Positions 35,517 through 44,847 of a stretch of DNA of 64,000 bases are shown here, piece after piece. The notes beneath the pieces were generated by a model. That model searched no databases, was not told the origin of the DNA, and saw only the letters and a list, made by a program, of their open reading frames with translations. The position numbers and the translations under genes were made by a program. The stretch comes from Spirosoma panaciterrae DSM 21099 (GTDB lineage: Bacteria; Bacteroidota; Bacteroidia; Cytophagales; Spirosomataceae), in NCBI RefSeq assembly GCF_000374025.1, contig NZ_KB893173.1, forward strand, positions 434,001-498,000, in the 5' to 3' direction. The first letter of the stretch is position 1. Each line of letters starts with the position of its first letter.

Positions 35517-36254
35517 TCAAACCCGTCCGACGCGCAAGAAAATCGGAAACCGGACCTCACGCTCCCCATTTCCCCAATCCTGCTGCAACTGCTGTCCTAA
35601 CTCCGTAACCGGGTCCGCTTCATTTTCATGGATATACTGCCTCACAGCCGACCACGTCCGCAGGTAGTTCAGAAAGCGCTCCAGCGGCCAAAAACGGCTG
35701 GCCGTAAATCGTTCGCGTCTGGCATCCGCAAAGGAAAATGGTAAACTCTCGTACGCATGGTCGATGTGCTTCCGCTGGGGGTCCCAGTAAGGTCCTATCC
35801 GATTACGGTAGAAATCGACCAGAACCGGGTCCAGGTCGGGGCCGATCTGGGCTAGCCCGTACCCCCATTCCGCAAGAACAGCGCCGGGCTTCGCTACCCG
35901 TCGAACTTCCTGGTGAAACGCCTGGATGTCGAACCAGTGAATCGCCTGCGCCACAGTAATTAAATCGAATGTGTGATCTGCGAAAGGAGTATGCTCAGCC
36001 ATTGAGAGCTGATACTGAATGTTCGGTTTCTTTACCGCTTCAGCCAATTGTTTTTCGCTCATATCCGTAGCCTCAACCTGCGTAAACAAATCGGCCAGCG
36101 CACCCGCAACCTGTCCATTGCCAGTGGCGCAATCCCATGCTATCTGGCGATTATGGACATACTGCAGGATGTAATCATACAAATCGGCAGGATAATCGAT
36201 TCGGTATTGAGCGTACAAGTCGGCGTGGCCGGAAAAACGATCGAGCGGTTGCAT
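35517..36254 (-). CDS. Class I SAM-dependent methyltransferase
   Basis: A 245-residue Methyltransf_11-type enzyme: motif I WDCATGNGQVAGAL, acidic motif II near EATDMSEKQL, the motif around FDLITVAQAIHWFD and the post-motif VRRVAKPGAVLAEWGYG. N-terminal DRFSGHADLYAQYRIDYP is typical of small-molecule methyltransferases of this group. The substrate cannot be told from sequence. It converges on the antitoxin-like gene. Confidence 0.9.
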   Translation of the reverse strand: MQPLDRFSGHADLYAQYRIDYPADLYDYILQYVHNRQIAWDCATGNGQVAGALADLFTQVEATDMSEKQLAEAVKKPNIQYQLSMAEHTPFADHTFDLITVAQAIHWFDIQAFHQEVRRVAKPGAVLAEWGYGLAQIGPDLDPVLVDFYRNRIGPYWDPQRKHIDHAYESLPFSFADARRERFTASRFWPLERFLNYLRTWSAVRQYIHENEADPVTELGQQLQQDWGNGEREVRFPIFLRVGRV

Positions 36255-36334
36255 ACATTTTATTTTAGCAAATATTAAACGTTTTGGTAGAAGAACGATC
36301 TAATAAGTAGTTTATAGGAAAAACCGTAGCCAAA

Positions 36335-36366
36335 ATTGGGTTATCATTCGAAACCATCTATTTTTG
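36335..36366 (+). promoter_or_regulatory. Bacteroidetes-type promoter of the cytochrome c gene
   Basis: ATTG (-33) and TATTTTTG (-7, 36359-36366) are separated by 20 nt, and the ATG follows 61 bp downstream. Good match to TTTG / TAnnTTTG. Confidence 0.5.
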
Positions 36367-36426
36367 CGCGACTGACCTTGTAACGTAATAAAATTCGTTT
36401 TTTCCATTTATCGCTTACCGATTCTT

Positions 36427-36816
36427 ATGAAAAAATTCTTTGGCCTTCTTATCGCTTCGGCTTCGCTGGCCGTAGCCTCCTTCGATGCTAACGCTCAGGC
36501 GCCAGCCGATATTCCGGCAGATATGAACGCCCTGATGACTAAATACACCTGTATTGCCTGCCACCGCCCCAATCAAAAACTGGTCGGTCCAGCCTATGCC
36601 GATGTAGCAAAGAAAAAATATTCGAACGAGGAGATTGTAAAGCTGATTTATACCCCTGTTCCATCGCACTGGCCGGGTTATCCACCGATGGCTCCAATGA
36701 CACAGGTGCCGAAGGAAGATGCCATGAAACTGGCTGTATGGATTAACTCGCTTGATGGTGGTTCGAAAACCACGACCAAGAAAACCACCACGAAAAAGAC
36801 GACCAAGAAGTCTTAA
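36427..36816 (+). CDS. Periplasmic monoheme class I cytochrome c with Lys/Thr tail
   Basis: 129 residues with a signal peptide ending ANAQ (24). The heme motif CIACH is at 42-46; the distal ligand is one of the methionines in YPPMAPMTQVP (about 79-82). The fold is a short class I cytochrome of about 85 residues. After it come a flexible KTTTKKTTTKKTTKKS tail, about 17 residues of only K, T and S. Such a basic tail is not part of the fold; it might bind acidic partners, DNA or peptidoglycan. Electron donor and acceptor are unknown. Confidence 0.9.
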   Translation: MKKFFGLLIASASLAVASFDANAQAPADIPADMNALMTKYTCIACHRPNQKLVGPAYADVAKKKYSNEEIVKLIYTPVPSHWPGYPPMAPMTQVPKEDAMKLAVWINSLDGGSKTTTKKTTTKKTTKKS

Positions 36817-36840
36817 TCGCGTACTGGTCCATTCGTCCAT

Positions 36841-36876
36841 AAAAAAGGCGTTCCAAATCGTTGGGACGCCTTTTTT
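36841..36876. terminator. Bidirectional terminator between cytochrome c and rlmB
   Basis: AAAAAAGGCG / CGCCTTTTTT stem (with a bulge toward the loop) between convergent genes, 24 bp after the cytochrome stop. Confidence 0.85.
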
Positions 36877-36903
36877 ATAATCAGACTTTACCTAATTCGA
36901 CGA

Positions 36904-37698
36904 CTAAACAGCCACCTGCTGGCTTCGCTGACGCACGGCTTCGTACAAAATTACCCCCGTTGCAACCGACACATTGAGAGATCCAACCGCGCCCAGGAGT
37001 GGAATTTTCACGTGAGCATCGGCCATTCGAAGTAGTTCGGGCGATATACCATCTTCTTCCGAACCCATAATTACGGCAATTGGCCCGGTAAGATCGGTAG
37101 TGCGTTCGTATAGATCCCGGCTCGATTTTTCGGTACAGGCTACTACGGTAATTCCGCTTTCCTGAAGGTATTTTACAGTTTCGGTCAGTTCGGGCTCCCG
37201 ACAAACCGAAATATGGTTCAAGGCGCCCGACGAGGTTTTCATAGCATCCGAATTAATTGCTGCTGCCCCACGTCCGGGTATTACAATACACTGCACCCCC
37301 GTACACTCAGCCGTACGAGCGATGGCGCCGAAATTCCGTACATCAGTAATACGATCCAGCAATAGGATAAATGGCTGTTCACCCCGTTCGTACACATCCG
37401 CAATCACATTCGACAACTTAACATACTGAACCTGAGCCACCAGGCAAATTACTCCCTGATGGTTTTTACGAGTCATCCGATCCAGCTTCTCGACGGGTAC
37501 GCGCTGAATGGTCACCCGGTTCTGGAAAGCCAGGTTCTGGATGTCGGGGTTGCTCAACCCCTTTTCCATGTATAATTTGTCGATCTGCTGGTCAGACCGG
37601 AGAGTTTCGATAACCGATTGAATACCGAACACCATTTCGTCGGGCTGTGGACGAAATTGAGGGCGAGGCCTAAAATTGCGTTTGAATTGCTGGGGCAT
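36904..37698 (-). CDS. rlmB: 23S rRNA (guanosine-2'-O)-methyltransferase RlmB / TrmH-type
   Basis: 264 residues. N-terminal SpoU substrate-binding part (VFGIQSVIETL) and C-terminal SPOUT domain with the three motifs NFGAIARTAECTG, IAVIMGSEEDGIS and LLGAVGSLNVSVATGVILYE in order. The SpoU trefoil-knot enzymes methylate ribose in 23S rRNA (G2251 in E. coli) or tRNA; the extended N-terminus favours RlmB. Cytoplasmic. Confidence 0.93.
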   Translation of the reverse strand: MPQQFKRNFRPRPQFRPQPDEMVFGIQSVIETLRSDQQIDKLYMEKGLSNPDIQNLAFQNRVTIQRVPVEKLDRMTRKNHQGVICLVAQVQYVKLSNVIADVYERGEQPFILLLDRITDVRNFGAIARTAECTGVQCIVIPGRGAAAINSDAMKTSSGALNHISVCREPELTETVKYLQESGITVVACTEKSSRDLYERTTDLTGPIAVIMGSEEDGISPELLRMADAHVKIPLLGAVGSLNVSVATGVILYEAVRQRSQQVAV

Positions 37699-37776
37699 TA
37701 TTTGAATAGATGATGCATGCTATACGATAGATGATGAAAGCTGACACGCATACATCATAATCCTGTATCATACATT

Positions 37777-39216
37777 TTAATCACGGATGGTGCCGGTTCG
37801 CCATGCTTCTACAATGGGATACCAGATTGGCTGATATTCAATGTAGCGCACCAGTTCATAATGATCTTCTACGAATTGATTGGGTTTCTTGGTAAACGTA
37901 AAATTCACTTCTGAAACATTGGCCCGGCGATTATAAACCCATACTTCGCGCTCCCGGTTCCGTTGCACCCGATCGGGCGGCCCCAGTACGATGTAAATCA
38001 TACCTTTATCCGTTTTCCAGCCCTCTTTATAGGTGGTAAACAGGCGGTTCGCTTCTTCTACCCGGTCGAAGTAAGCCTTCAACGTTCGTTTAGCCACCTC
38101 TTCATTGCCTGCCATCAGGCTCAACCAATATTTGTCGAAAGCTTTTTTGGTATCCTGAGCCTGATTCAATTCGCTGATTTCAGTGCTGGTGCTCATGTAC
38201 AATACCGGCTTGATCAGCTTCTCAGGGCGGGTCAGTTTGGGGAAGCGTTTGTCGGCAACCACCAACCCAATACCGGCGGCATCCGTAGTATCTTCTACAA
38301 AATAATACAAGCCTTCATGCGGTAGCACAAACGGCTGGTTCGTAGTAATCGTCAGGGTTGAATCGATGCTCAGTGATTTGGATGTGGGTTTGGGCGACGT
38401 ATTCATGGGTGAGGAAGCCGCATCAAAATCGTGCCGATACCGAACCCCGTATAAAGGCTTGTTGGTACCACTCACATCCCGAAGAATGATGGTATCGCCT
38501 ACATTCGCAAAATTTCGTAACTGGGGTTGAATGCCTCGTTTATCGAACAGGGTAACCCGGTCGCTCAGCTTGGTCCCAGTGAATCGTAATGAAAGGTCGT
38601 TACGAGCCTTCGTGCCATTCATGGTTTCGGTAATTTCCGTTAATAGAACAGCATTAGCCACGCCTTTGGGCCGTTTGACCTCAAAGGTCAACGTCAGATG
38701 ATCGGAAGCGACACCTACATTCTGCGTCGACAAAGGCACCGTCGAATACCCCAATCGCTCGCGGTTGTTGTAGTCGGGATACATGACGTAAGCGATCTGA
38801 AAATGCTCCACAAAATCGCTGGGTTTCTGAACAGCCTCTCCCGTTGGGGTTTTGGCCGTGAGGTCCATGTACACGCGTACCGTTGACGAGTCGACGAACA
38901 GAAACTTGCCTTTTATGGAAGTGACCACCCACTCTCCGCCTTTCATCGACATGGCTGGCCCCGTGCCAATAGCCGAAGCATCGGCCGCCTTCACCGGAGC
39001 AGGCGTCTGAACCGTCGCCGGACGCGAATCGGCTGGCTGAGCGGTTCCATCAGCGCGTTGCGAATCGCCAAGGCGAACCGTTGGTTTGCTGGATTGATTT
39101 CGTTGAGCTTCGGTGCGGGCATCGTAGGCAGCATTAATACGTGCCTGTTCCTTTTTTTTGTTGCTGGCACAGCCACACAACAAACCTAGTAAAAGTAAAA
39201 AAGACAGAATTCGCAT
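37777..39216 (-). CDS. GWxTD-domain lipoprotein
   Basis: 479 residues from the ATG at 39216 (MRILSFLLLLGLLCGCASN, lipobox LCGC, C16); the frame extends upstream without a signal. Low-complexity linker at about 20-85 (A, T, P, S-rich). Residues around 370-470 hold the GWxTD domain (FDRVEEANRLF, EGWKTDKGMIYIVLGPPD, VWVYNRRANVSEVNF). GWxTD proteins are common in Bacteroidetes/Acidobacteria lipoproteins but no activity is known. It precedes rlmB on the same strand with a 78-bp gap. Confidence 0.92.
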   Translation of the reverse strand: MRILSFLLLLGLLCGCASNKKKEQARINAAYDARTEAQRNQSSKPTVRLGDSQRADGTAQPADSRPATVQTPAPVKAADASAIGTGPAMSMKGGEWVVTSIKGKFLFVDSSTVRVYMDLTAKTPTGEAVQKPSDFVEHFQIAYVMYPDYNNRERLGYSTVPLSTQNVGVASDHLTLTFEVKRPKGVANAVLLTEITETMNGTKARNDLSLRFTGTKLSDRVTLFDKRGIQPQLRNFANVGDTIILRDVSGTNKPLYGVRYRHDFDAASSPMNTSPKPTSKSLSIDSTLTITTNQPFVLPHEGLYYFVEDTTDAAGIGLVVADKRFPKLTRPEKLIKPVLYMSTSTEISELNQAQDTKKAFDKYWLSLMAGNEEVAKRTLKAYFDRVEEANRLFTTYKEGWKTDKGMIYIVLGPPDRVQRNREREVWVYNRRANVSEVNFTFTKKPNQFVEDHYELVRYIEYQPIWYPIVEAWRTGTIRD

Positions 39217-39367
39217 AAACAAACGTGTATCTCGGACGAATGTTGGCAAGGTTTTGTTCCGCAAATGCGTTCCCGAACCGGATCAGGAATCACAGTTTAT
39301 TGATAACGAAAAAACTGGGGCATTCGACTTATGTACCCTATCATTTTTCTTTCGAATTGCAAAAGAG

Positions 39368-39375
39368 TAATTTTG
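39368..39375 (+). promoter_or_regulatory. Candidate -7 box (TAATTTTG) for the methyltransferase at 39433
   Basis: Exact TAnnTTTG match 57 bp before the ATG; the -33 region is only T-rich. Confidence 0.35.
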
Positions 39376-39432
39376 TCGATTCAATTGCAATAGTCGCTGG
39401 TTACTGATTCATACCCGCGTCCCTAATCGATC

Positions 39433-40200
39433 ATGTACAAAACTACAGAAATAACCTCCGCCGAAATAGCTTCCGACAATCCCGTTCATCAGCGTCTGCT
39501 GTTTCCTTACGTCGAAGCGGCTCAAATGGTCAGCGGCAACGTACTCGAAATTGGCTGTGGCTGGGGCCGGGGACTCGAATTACTTACTAAAGCGGCTACT
39601 CATTATACAGGTATCGACAAGAATCAGGACCTGATCAACGCCCTTCAGGCCGAATACCCTCAATCAACGTTTATTTCAGCAAACATTCCTCCATTACGTA
39701 CCCTTGCCGATAATACGTTCGATTATATTGTAACGTTTCAGGTCATTGAACATATCGAGAACGATGATCTGTTCGTGAAAGAGGCCCACCGCGTGTTAAA
39801 ACCCGGCGGCAAACTTCTGCTCACTACAGTCAACAAAAGTTTTTCACTCACCCGCAACCCCTGGCACGTACGGGAATACTATGCCGACGGGCTTAAAGAT
39901 CTGATCACCAAATACTTCTCAAAAATCGAGACGAAGGGGATACATGGTAATGACAAGGTGATGACTTATTACGAGCAAAATAAAGAGTCGGTTAAAAAAC
40001 TAACCCGCTTCGATATTTTCAATCTTCAGTACCGCCTGCCCCGCCGTTTGCTGCAAGTTCCCTACGACCTGATGAATCGACTGAACCGGAATCGGCTCCT
40101 CCAGGCCGACGGATTGGCGGCTCAGATCAACTATACTGATTATCTGGTAAGCCAGGACCCCGCCGGGAGCCTCGATTTCTTCTACATCGCCACAAAGTAA
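39433..40200 (+). CDS. Class I SAM-dependent methyltransferase
   Basis: 255 residues: SAM-binding motif VLEIGCGWGRGLELLT, acidic GIDKNQDLINAL, FDYIVTFQVIEHIEND and VLKPGGKLLLTTVN. N-terminal NPVHQRLLFPYVEAAQMV resembles Bacteroidetes methyltransferases near envelope genes, but substrate is unknown. It stands alone between the GWxTD gene (divergent) and a lipoprotein gene. Confidence 0.9.
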   Translation: MYKTTEITSAEIASDNPVHQRLLFPYVEAAQMVSGNVLEIGCGWGRGLELLTKAATHYTGIDKNQDLINALQAEYPQSTFISANIPPLRTLADNTFDYIVTFQVIEHIENDDLFVKEAHRVLKPGGKLLLTTVNKSFSLTRNPWHVREYYADGLKDLITKYFSKIETKGIHGNDKVMTYYEQNKESVKKLTRFDIFNLQYRLPRRLLQVPYDLMNRLNRNRLLQADGLAAQINYTDYLVSQDPAGSLDFFYIATK

Positions 40201-40223
40201 TCAGTCGTTTATATAGTTCATCA

Positions 40224-40272
40224 ACTATTAGTATAGTTCATATACTATTAGTATATGAACTATACTAATAGT
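40224..40272. repeat. Perfect 22-bp palindrome after the methyltransferase
   Basis: Arms 40224-40245 and 40251-40272 are exact complements around TATTA. The AT-rich element contains the word TATAGTTCAT repeated three times in 60 bp. A second, more ordinary terminator follows at 40319-40358. Confidence 0.85.
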
Positions 40273-40318
40273 ATATTTCATACATTCATTTGTAATAGAC
40301 CGTAAGGAGTCTATTAAG

Positions 40319-40358
40319 AAGCAGCCTTGTCCCTCAAAATAAGGGTTTTAGGGCTGCT
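40319..40358 (+). terminator. Terminator after the methyltransferase
   Basis: AGCAGCC / GGCTGCT stem enclosing CCCT..AGGG, followed by a T-rich stretch. Confidence 0.65.
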
Positions 40359-40447
40359 CTATACTTTTTTGCCGTATTTCTAAATCGCATAAATAAATCA
40401 AATTCTTTTCAATACCGATTCAGTCAATACTTATTTCACATCACGCG

Positions 40448-41350
40448 ATGAACTATTCCTCTTCTGTTCTATCTCACCTTTGCCAACAGATAAACCAATG
40501 GATGCAAATACGTCCTGTTCTTAAAACGATTGCCCAATTAGTTGTATTCTCTCTGCTATGCCTGGGATTTGTCAGTTGCACTGACACTGACCGGGTTGAC
40601 CCTGTAAGGCTACGGTTAAAACAAGTCAATGGAACACTCCCCGACTCTCCTTTTCGTATCAATACGACCTATACCTATGATAGTCTGAATCGGCTTAGCA
40701 CCATTGCCCGGGCCGACAGCAGTTTCACTACCATTTCCTATAACAACCCGGATAAACAATACATTTTTTATGTCGATTACAGTGGCAATGATCGAACGCG
40801 GGGAGCCCTGACCTTGATTGATCCATATAAGCTGGATCAAACTACTATCCGAGGGCTACAATATTATTTTGGTGGAAAATTCAACCCTGAAGCCACAACT
40901 ACCAGTCTTTACAATGGAACTGGCATTGCTTTGAAAACGCATTTTAACGACTTTATTTATACGCTGGATACTACCAGTAAGCATTTGATTCAATATAGTT
41001 CGTTTATTCCTCCTCATCACGACAAATATTCCAAATCGGATTACGTATACACGAAGGACAATATCACGTTAGCTACTAATACATATTTTGTTGCCTCTAC
41101 CGACCTCATTCAATCCAAGAGTGAAATCTCTTACATGTATGATACGAATCCCAATCCTTACTCCGGACTGTTCGATCTCAATATTGCCCCTGAATTTCGT
41201 TTCAGTCGGAATAATGTAACTAAACGATTGCAGGGTAACCTCACTTCTGATTACACCTATGTGTATAACCAGCAAGGTTTACCCATTAAACGCACGGAGA
41301 CCCGGAATGGAAGTACGTATGTGCTAAATTACTCTTACGAAGAATACTAA
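40448..41350 (+). CDS. Lipoprotein of unknown function with YD/RHS-like strands
   Basis: 300 residues. A start at 40448 or at the internal ATG 40502 is possible; both give a lipobox GFVSC. The mature part has repeated segments (FRINTTYTYDSLNRLSTI, SDYVYTKDNITLATN, TSDYTYVYNQQGLPIKRTE, YSYEEY) resembling the tyrosine/glycine strands of RHS/YD-like or DUF4595-type beta proteins. This is a very common kind of Bacteroidetes surface lipoprotein; role unknown. Confidence 0.6.
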   Translation: MNYSSSVLSHLCQQINQWMQIRPVLKTIAQLVVFSLLCLGFVSCTDTDRVDPVRLRLKQVNGTLPDSPFRINTTYTYDSLNRLSTIARADSSFTTISYNNPDKQYIFYVDYSGNDRTRGALTLIDPYKLDQTTIRGLQYYFGGKFNPEATTTSLYNGTGIALKTHFNDFIYTLDTTSKHLIQYSSFIPPHHDKYSKSDYVYTKDNITLATNTYFVASTDLIQSKSEISYMYDTNPNPYSGLFDLNIAPEFRFSRNNVTKRLQGNLTSDYTYVYNQQGLPIKRTETRNGSTYVLNYSYEEY

Positions 41351-41421
41351 ACAAACACTTACTAATCAGGCCCGAACCACCCATCTAACCTACGGGAAAT
41401 AGCTTTTGTAGCTATCAAAAC

Positions 41422-42762
41422 TTAATCCCGCCATCCTTCTGGCTTGAACGGGGTTTGATTATCCGTCAGTAAACAGGGAGCCAATGGGGGCCGGTCGGCA
41501 TTGGGCCAGAGCCTGACTTTGGCTTTGTCGCGGTCTTTCAAATAGGGTGGCGATGGCTCAGGGTTAGGCTGTCGACCATTGACGGCAAAAAAAAGCCCAT
41601 CACCAGTTGGTGTATAGGCCCCTGGGCGTCGGGTCGTATCGAAGGGTGCCGTTGCACCATAAGCCAGTGCGCCCTGCGTATCCTTCCGATCCAGCCAGTA
41701 ATGTACCAGTGAAACCGCCGAAGCCGAGAAGTAGCCAACCACGCCCGTCTGTGGACGACCTACCTGATGAACATTACCTACCAGAGCCGTTGGCGGTGTA
41801 TCGGCCAGTCCACCCGTATGCTGCGTCTGTTCCTGAAAGCGTTTGTAGTATTGATAGGCATCGGCCGTTAACGAATACTGGCGAATATCGACCAAACCGG
41901 GTGCGTAATCATAAAATGGTACCTGGGCTACTCGCTGCTGACGAATTAGTGCCCCATTACTCAATTTATCGTCGAGCACAACGATGTCGTAGCCATTGAT
42001 AATTTGCCAGCAGGGTGTTCGACAGCCGTAATCATAGATCCAGTCTTCATTCGGCACCTCCGGAGCTTCTTCACCTGCCTTACCAGCTCGAGGGCTAAAA
42101 CAATCTTCATACAACTCAGTGCCTGTTACGAAGTAGTCGCGATCCTTATACACGTTTGGCAAGACTTTGTACATAGCATAAACACCCTGCCGACAGCTAT
42201 GACACCAATTTTGCCGCTCCCATAGTTTCCATTCCCAGCGGTAATAATTGTGCTCACTAGCCGGGTCCTGAGTATCAATAAAGATGTCGTGAGCTGCCGT
42301 AAACCCCTTTAGCTGGGTCGATGACAAACTGTTGGGATTAAATGTCACGTGTACGCCTGCAATGGGTGCAACAGCCGACATCTCCTGCCGGGTCGACACA
42401 TACTGGCTTCCGTCCGCAAGGGTAAACCGAAGTTGGTAAGTATGGCCAACCTGCCCTTTGAAATCACTGGGAAGCTGATAACTCCCATCCAGGGTTTCAT
42501 GACACTCGATGGTTTGAACCGAGTCGACTATCACCGAAACGGTGGCATCAGTTATGGGGACGGTACTGTACTGACCCGTTAGTCGATCGGCCTGGGCTCG
42601 CTTGAGTTTAATGATCTGGGGTTCGGCCCGGTCGGTAATTGTGCCATCTACGATCAGAATGGTGGCCGTTACGTATTGGGTTAACTCCTCTGGGTAAATA
42701 CAGGCCAGCGGTAACACCAGGGCCAGACCATAAACCAGTAAAAAGCGGAACGTTGAGCGCAT
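41422..42762 (-). CDS. DUF4249 lipoprotein without a TonB-receptor partner
   Basis: 446 residues, lipobox PLAC (C21). The N-terminal pattern YVTATILIVDGTITDRAEP, the Ig-like strand region and the central WNCH-type cysteines (NWCHSCRQG, CRTPCW) match DUF4249. Such proteins normally lie directly after a TonB-dependent (SusC-like) receptor and are thought to help ligand binding at the surface. Here both neighbours are unrelated (lipoprotein and dehydratase), so it is an orphan copy. Confidence 0.85.
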   Translation of the reverse strand: MRSTFRFLLVYGLALVLPLACIYPEELTQYVTATILIVDGTITDRAEPQIIKLKRAQADRLTGQYSTVPITDATVSVIVDSVQTIECHETLDGSYQLPSDFKGQVGHTYQLRFTLADGSQYVSTRQEMSAVAPIAGVHVTFNPNSLSSTQLKGFTAAHDIFIDTQDPASEHNYYRWEWKLWERQNWCHSCRQGVYAMYKVLPNVYKDRDYFVTGTELYEDCFSPRAGKAGEEAPEVPNEDWIYDYGCRTPCWQIINGYDIVVLDDKLSNGALIRQQRVAQVPFYDYAPGLVDIRQYSLTADAYQYYKRFQEQTQHTGGLADTPPTALVGNVHQVGRPQTGVVGYFSASAVSLVHYWLDRKDTQGALAYGATAPFDTTRRPGAYTPTGDGLFFAVNGRQPNPEPSPPYLKDRDKAKVRLWPNADRPPLAPCLLTDNQTPFKPEGWRD

Positions 42763-42867
42763 AAGTGGATACGAATTAATTCTAAAACCACCCTGCCCAT
42801 GTATTCTACTTTCGAAATCAGATCACTATGTTCACTCTTTCATACTACTCGCAAAATGCGCATCCGT

Positions 42868-43839
42868 TCAGAACGGCAGCTTCCCCAGATCGACATTCCC
42901 ACCCGTAATGATAATACCAATTTTTTGGCCTGCGAACTGGTCTTTATGTTTCAGCACAGCCGCTAACGGCACCGCACTCGATGGTTCGATCACGATCTTC
43001 ATCCGTTCCCAAACCAGTCGCATGGCCCCACTAATTTCCGCATCTGAAACCGTTAGTACGTCCGCTACGTGTGTCCGGATAATGGCCAGTGTCCGCTCGC
43101 TCAAGGTAGTCATCAGGCCATCGGCAATGGTATTGATAAACGGAGCTTTTTCAACCCTACCCGTTCGGAACGACAATACGGCATCGGCCGCCCCTTCGGG
43201 TTCAGCCGCAATCACGCGCGTACCCGGCGACAGGTAGTGGGTGGCTAAAGCCGTACCACTCAACAAACCTCCCCCGCCTACGGGAGCCAGAATGGTATCG
43301 AAGGGTATGGCCTGGTGTTCGCTCCCATACTTTTCCATACCCGCATCCTCGATCAGTTCTTTCGTGGCCGTGGCTTGCCCGGCAATAACCCGATCATCAT
43401 CAAAGGGATGCACCAGTACGGCTCCGGTTCGTTCCATTACCTCCCGAACACCGGCTTCGCGGGCTTCGAGCGTGGGCTCACATTCAATCACTTCGGCTCC
43501 ATACCCCAGCACAGCCTCTTTCTTCACTTTTGGTGCTGTTCGGGGCATGACAATATAGGCCGGAAGTCCGACTTGCCGAGCGGCAAACGCAACAGCCTGC
43601 GCGTGATTGCCCGATGAATGCGTTGTGATCGCCTGCCCTTCCTGATGCTGCACCACCTGCAAGATGGCATTCAGCCCACCCCGTGCTTTAAAAGCTCCTA
43701 TTTTCTGAAAATTCTCACACTTAAAAAACAGGCTGGCTCCTGCCAGGTCGTTGATAGTCTGATTGGTCAATACAGGTGTGCGGTGAATGTAAGGCCGGAT
43801 ACGGTCGTGAGCCTCACAGATAGTATCGAATGAAATCAT
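42868..43839 (-). CDS. PLP-dependent threonine/serine ammonia-lyase (serine racemase-like)
   Basis: 323 residues from ATG 43839 (MISFDTICEAHDRI). PLP lysine K51 in FFKCENFQKIGAFKARGG; SSGNHAQAVAFAA contacts the substrate carboxylate; GGGGLLSG (about 185-192) holds the phosphate; TGGNVDLGKLPF closes the sequence. No C-terminal ACT domain, so it is the short catabolic/biodegradative type or a serine racemase/threo-3-hydroxyaspartate ammonia-lyase; sequence alone cannot decide. Cytoplasmic. Confidence 0.9.
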   Translation of the reverse strand: MISFDTICEAHDRIRPYIHRTPVLTNQTINDLAGASLFFKCENFQKIGAFKARGGLNAILQVVQHQEGQAITTHSSGNHAQAVAFAARQVGLPAYIVMPRTAPKVKKEAVLGYGAEVIECEPTLEAREAGVREVMERTGAVLVHPFDDDRVIAGQATATKELIEDAGMEKYGSEHQAIPFDTILAPVGGGGLLSGTALATHYLSPGTRVIAAEPEGAADAVLSFRTGRVEKAPFINTIADGLMTTLSERTLAIIRTHVADVLTVSDAEISGAMRLVWERMKIVIEPSSAVPLAAVLKHKDQFAGQKIGIIITGGNVDLGKLPF

Positions 43840-43923
43840 GGAAATGACAGGGACTAAAGCGACCAAATTACAAAGAAACCCCGCTTGATCGCATCGTCCA
43901 AATCAGATAAGTCAGTAACTTGC

Positions 43924-44835
43924 ATGAAAGCAAGATTAAATATGAGAGATTTGATTCAACTCGCTATTCCAGGGTTTGTCATTCTGTTAGTTACCGAGGT
44001 AATCGTAACGGCGATCCAGCATAAGGATTACTACGTTACCAGGGATACCGCCAGCAGTTTGTCGATGGGTATCGGCAATGTGATCATCAGTGCGCTGATT
44101 GGTAAAGCGCTGGTTTTTGGCGCATTTACGCTGGTATATAATTTTCGCCTGTTTACGATTGACATGACGAAGTGGTGGGCCTGGGGGATTCTGTTCTTTG
44201 CCGAGGATTTTAGCTATTACTGGTTTCATCGAATCAGCCACAGCAGTCGTTTCTTCTGGGCATCGCACGTTGTGCATCACTCCTCCATGAAATACAACCT
44301 GGGCACGGCTCTCCGGCAAACCTGGACAGGCAACCTTTCGGGGGCATTCATTTTCTGGCTGTGGCTACCCCTGGTTGGCTTTCCGCCCATTGCCATCATG
44401 ACTATGCAGTCGATCAGTCTACTGTATCAGTTCTGGATCCATACCGAACTCATCAATAAGTTTCCAGCTCCGATCGAAGCCATTTTCAATACCCCTTCGC
44501 ACCACCGTGTGCATCACGGTTCCGACCTGGATTATCTCGACAAAAATCACGCGGGTATTCTTATTATTTGGGATCGCCTGTTTGGAACGTTTCAGGAAGA
44601 GCATCATCGGCCAACCTACGGGCTAACAACCAATATCAATACCCATAATCCGGTTCGCATTGCTTTCCATGAATGGATATCGATCGGACAGGATCTGCGT
44701 CGGTCCCGCTCCATTCGCGACGTGTTTGGCTATCTTTTCGGCCCTCCCGGCTGGAGTCATGATGGTTCACGAAAAACAACGAAACAATTGCGGGCCCAGC
44801 AAAAAGCGATTAGTCAGGCAAAGGTTGAGGTCTGA
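43924..44835 (+). CDS. Sterol desaturase / fatty-acid hydroxylase family membrane protein
   Basis: 303 residues from ATG 43924. Four to five transmembrane segments carry the three histidine boxes of the di-iron family: HRISHS, HVVHHSS and HHRVHHGSD, plus HHRPTYG. These bind the two irons that hydroxylate or desaturate lipids at the membrane. The bacterial substrate (hopanoid, carotenoid or fatty acid) is not known. It diverges from the dehydratase gene with an 84-bp gap. Confidence 0.92.
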   Translation: MKARLNMRDLIQLAIPGFVILLVTEVIVTAIQHKDYYVTRDTASSLSMGIGNVIISALIGKALVFGAFTLVYNFRLFTIDMTKWWAWGILFFAEDFSYYWFHRISHSSRFFWASHVVHHSSMKYNLGTALRQTWTGNLSGAFIFWLWLPLVGFPPIAIMTMQSISLLYQFWIHTELINKFPAPIEAIFNTPSHHRVHHGSDLDYLDKNHAGILIIWDRLFGTFQEEHHRPTYGLTTNINTHNPVRIAFHEWISIGQDLRRSRSIRDVFGYLFGPPGWSHDGSRKTTKQLRAQQKAISQAKVEV

Positions 44836-44847
44836 TAAGTACGCTCA

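Noticed and set aside
40203-40282. CRISPR-like repeat
   Set aside because: The repeated word is a palindrome with no spacers of regular length and no cas genes nearby.
41607-41999. 130-aa proline/arginine-rich plus-strand ORF inside the DUF4249 gene
   Set aside because: Composition typical of an antisense frame; DUF4249 on the minus strand explains the region.
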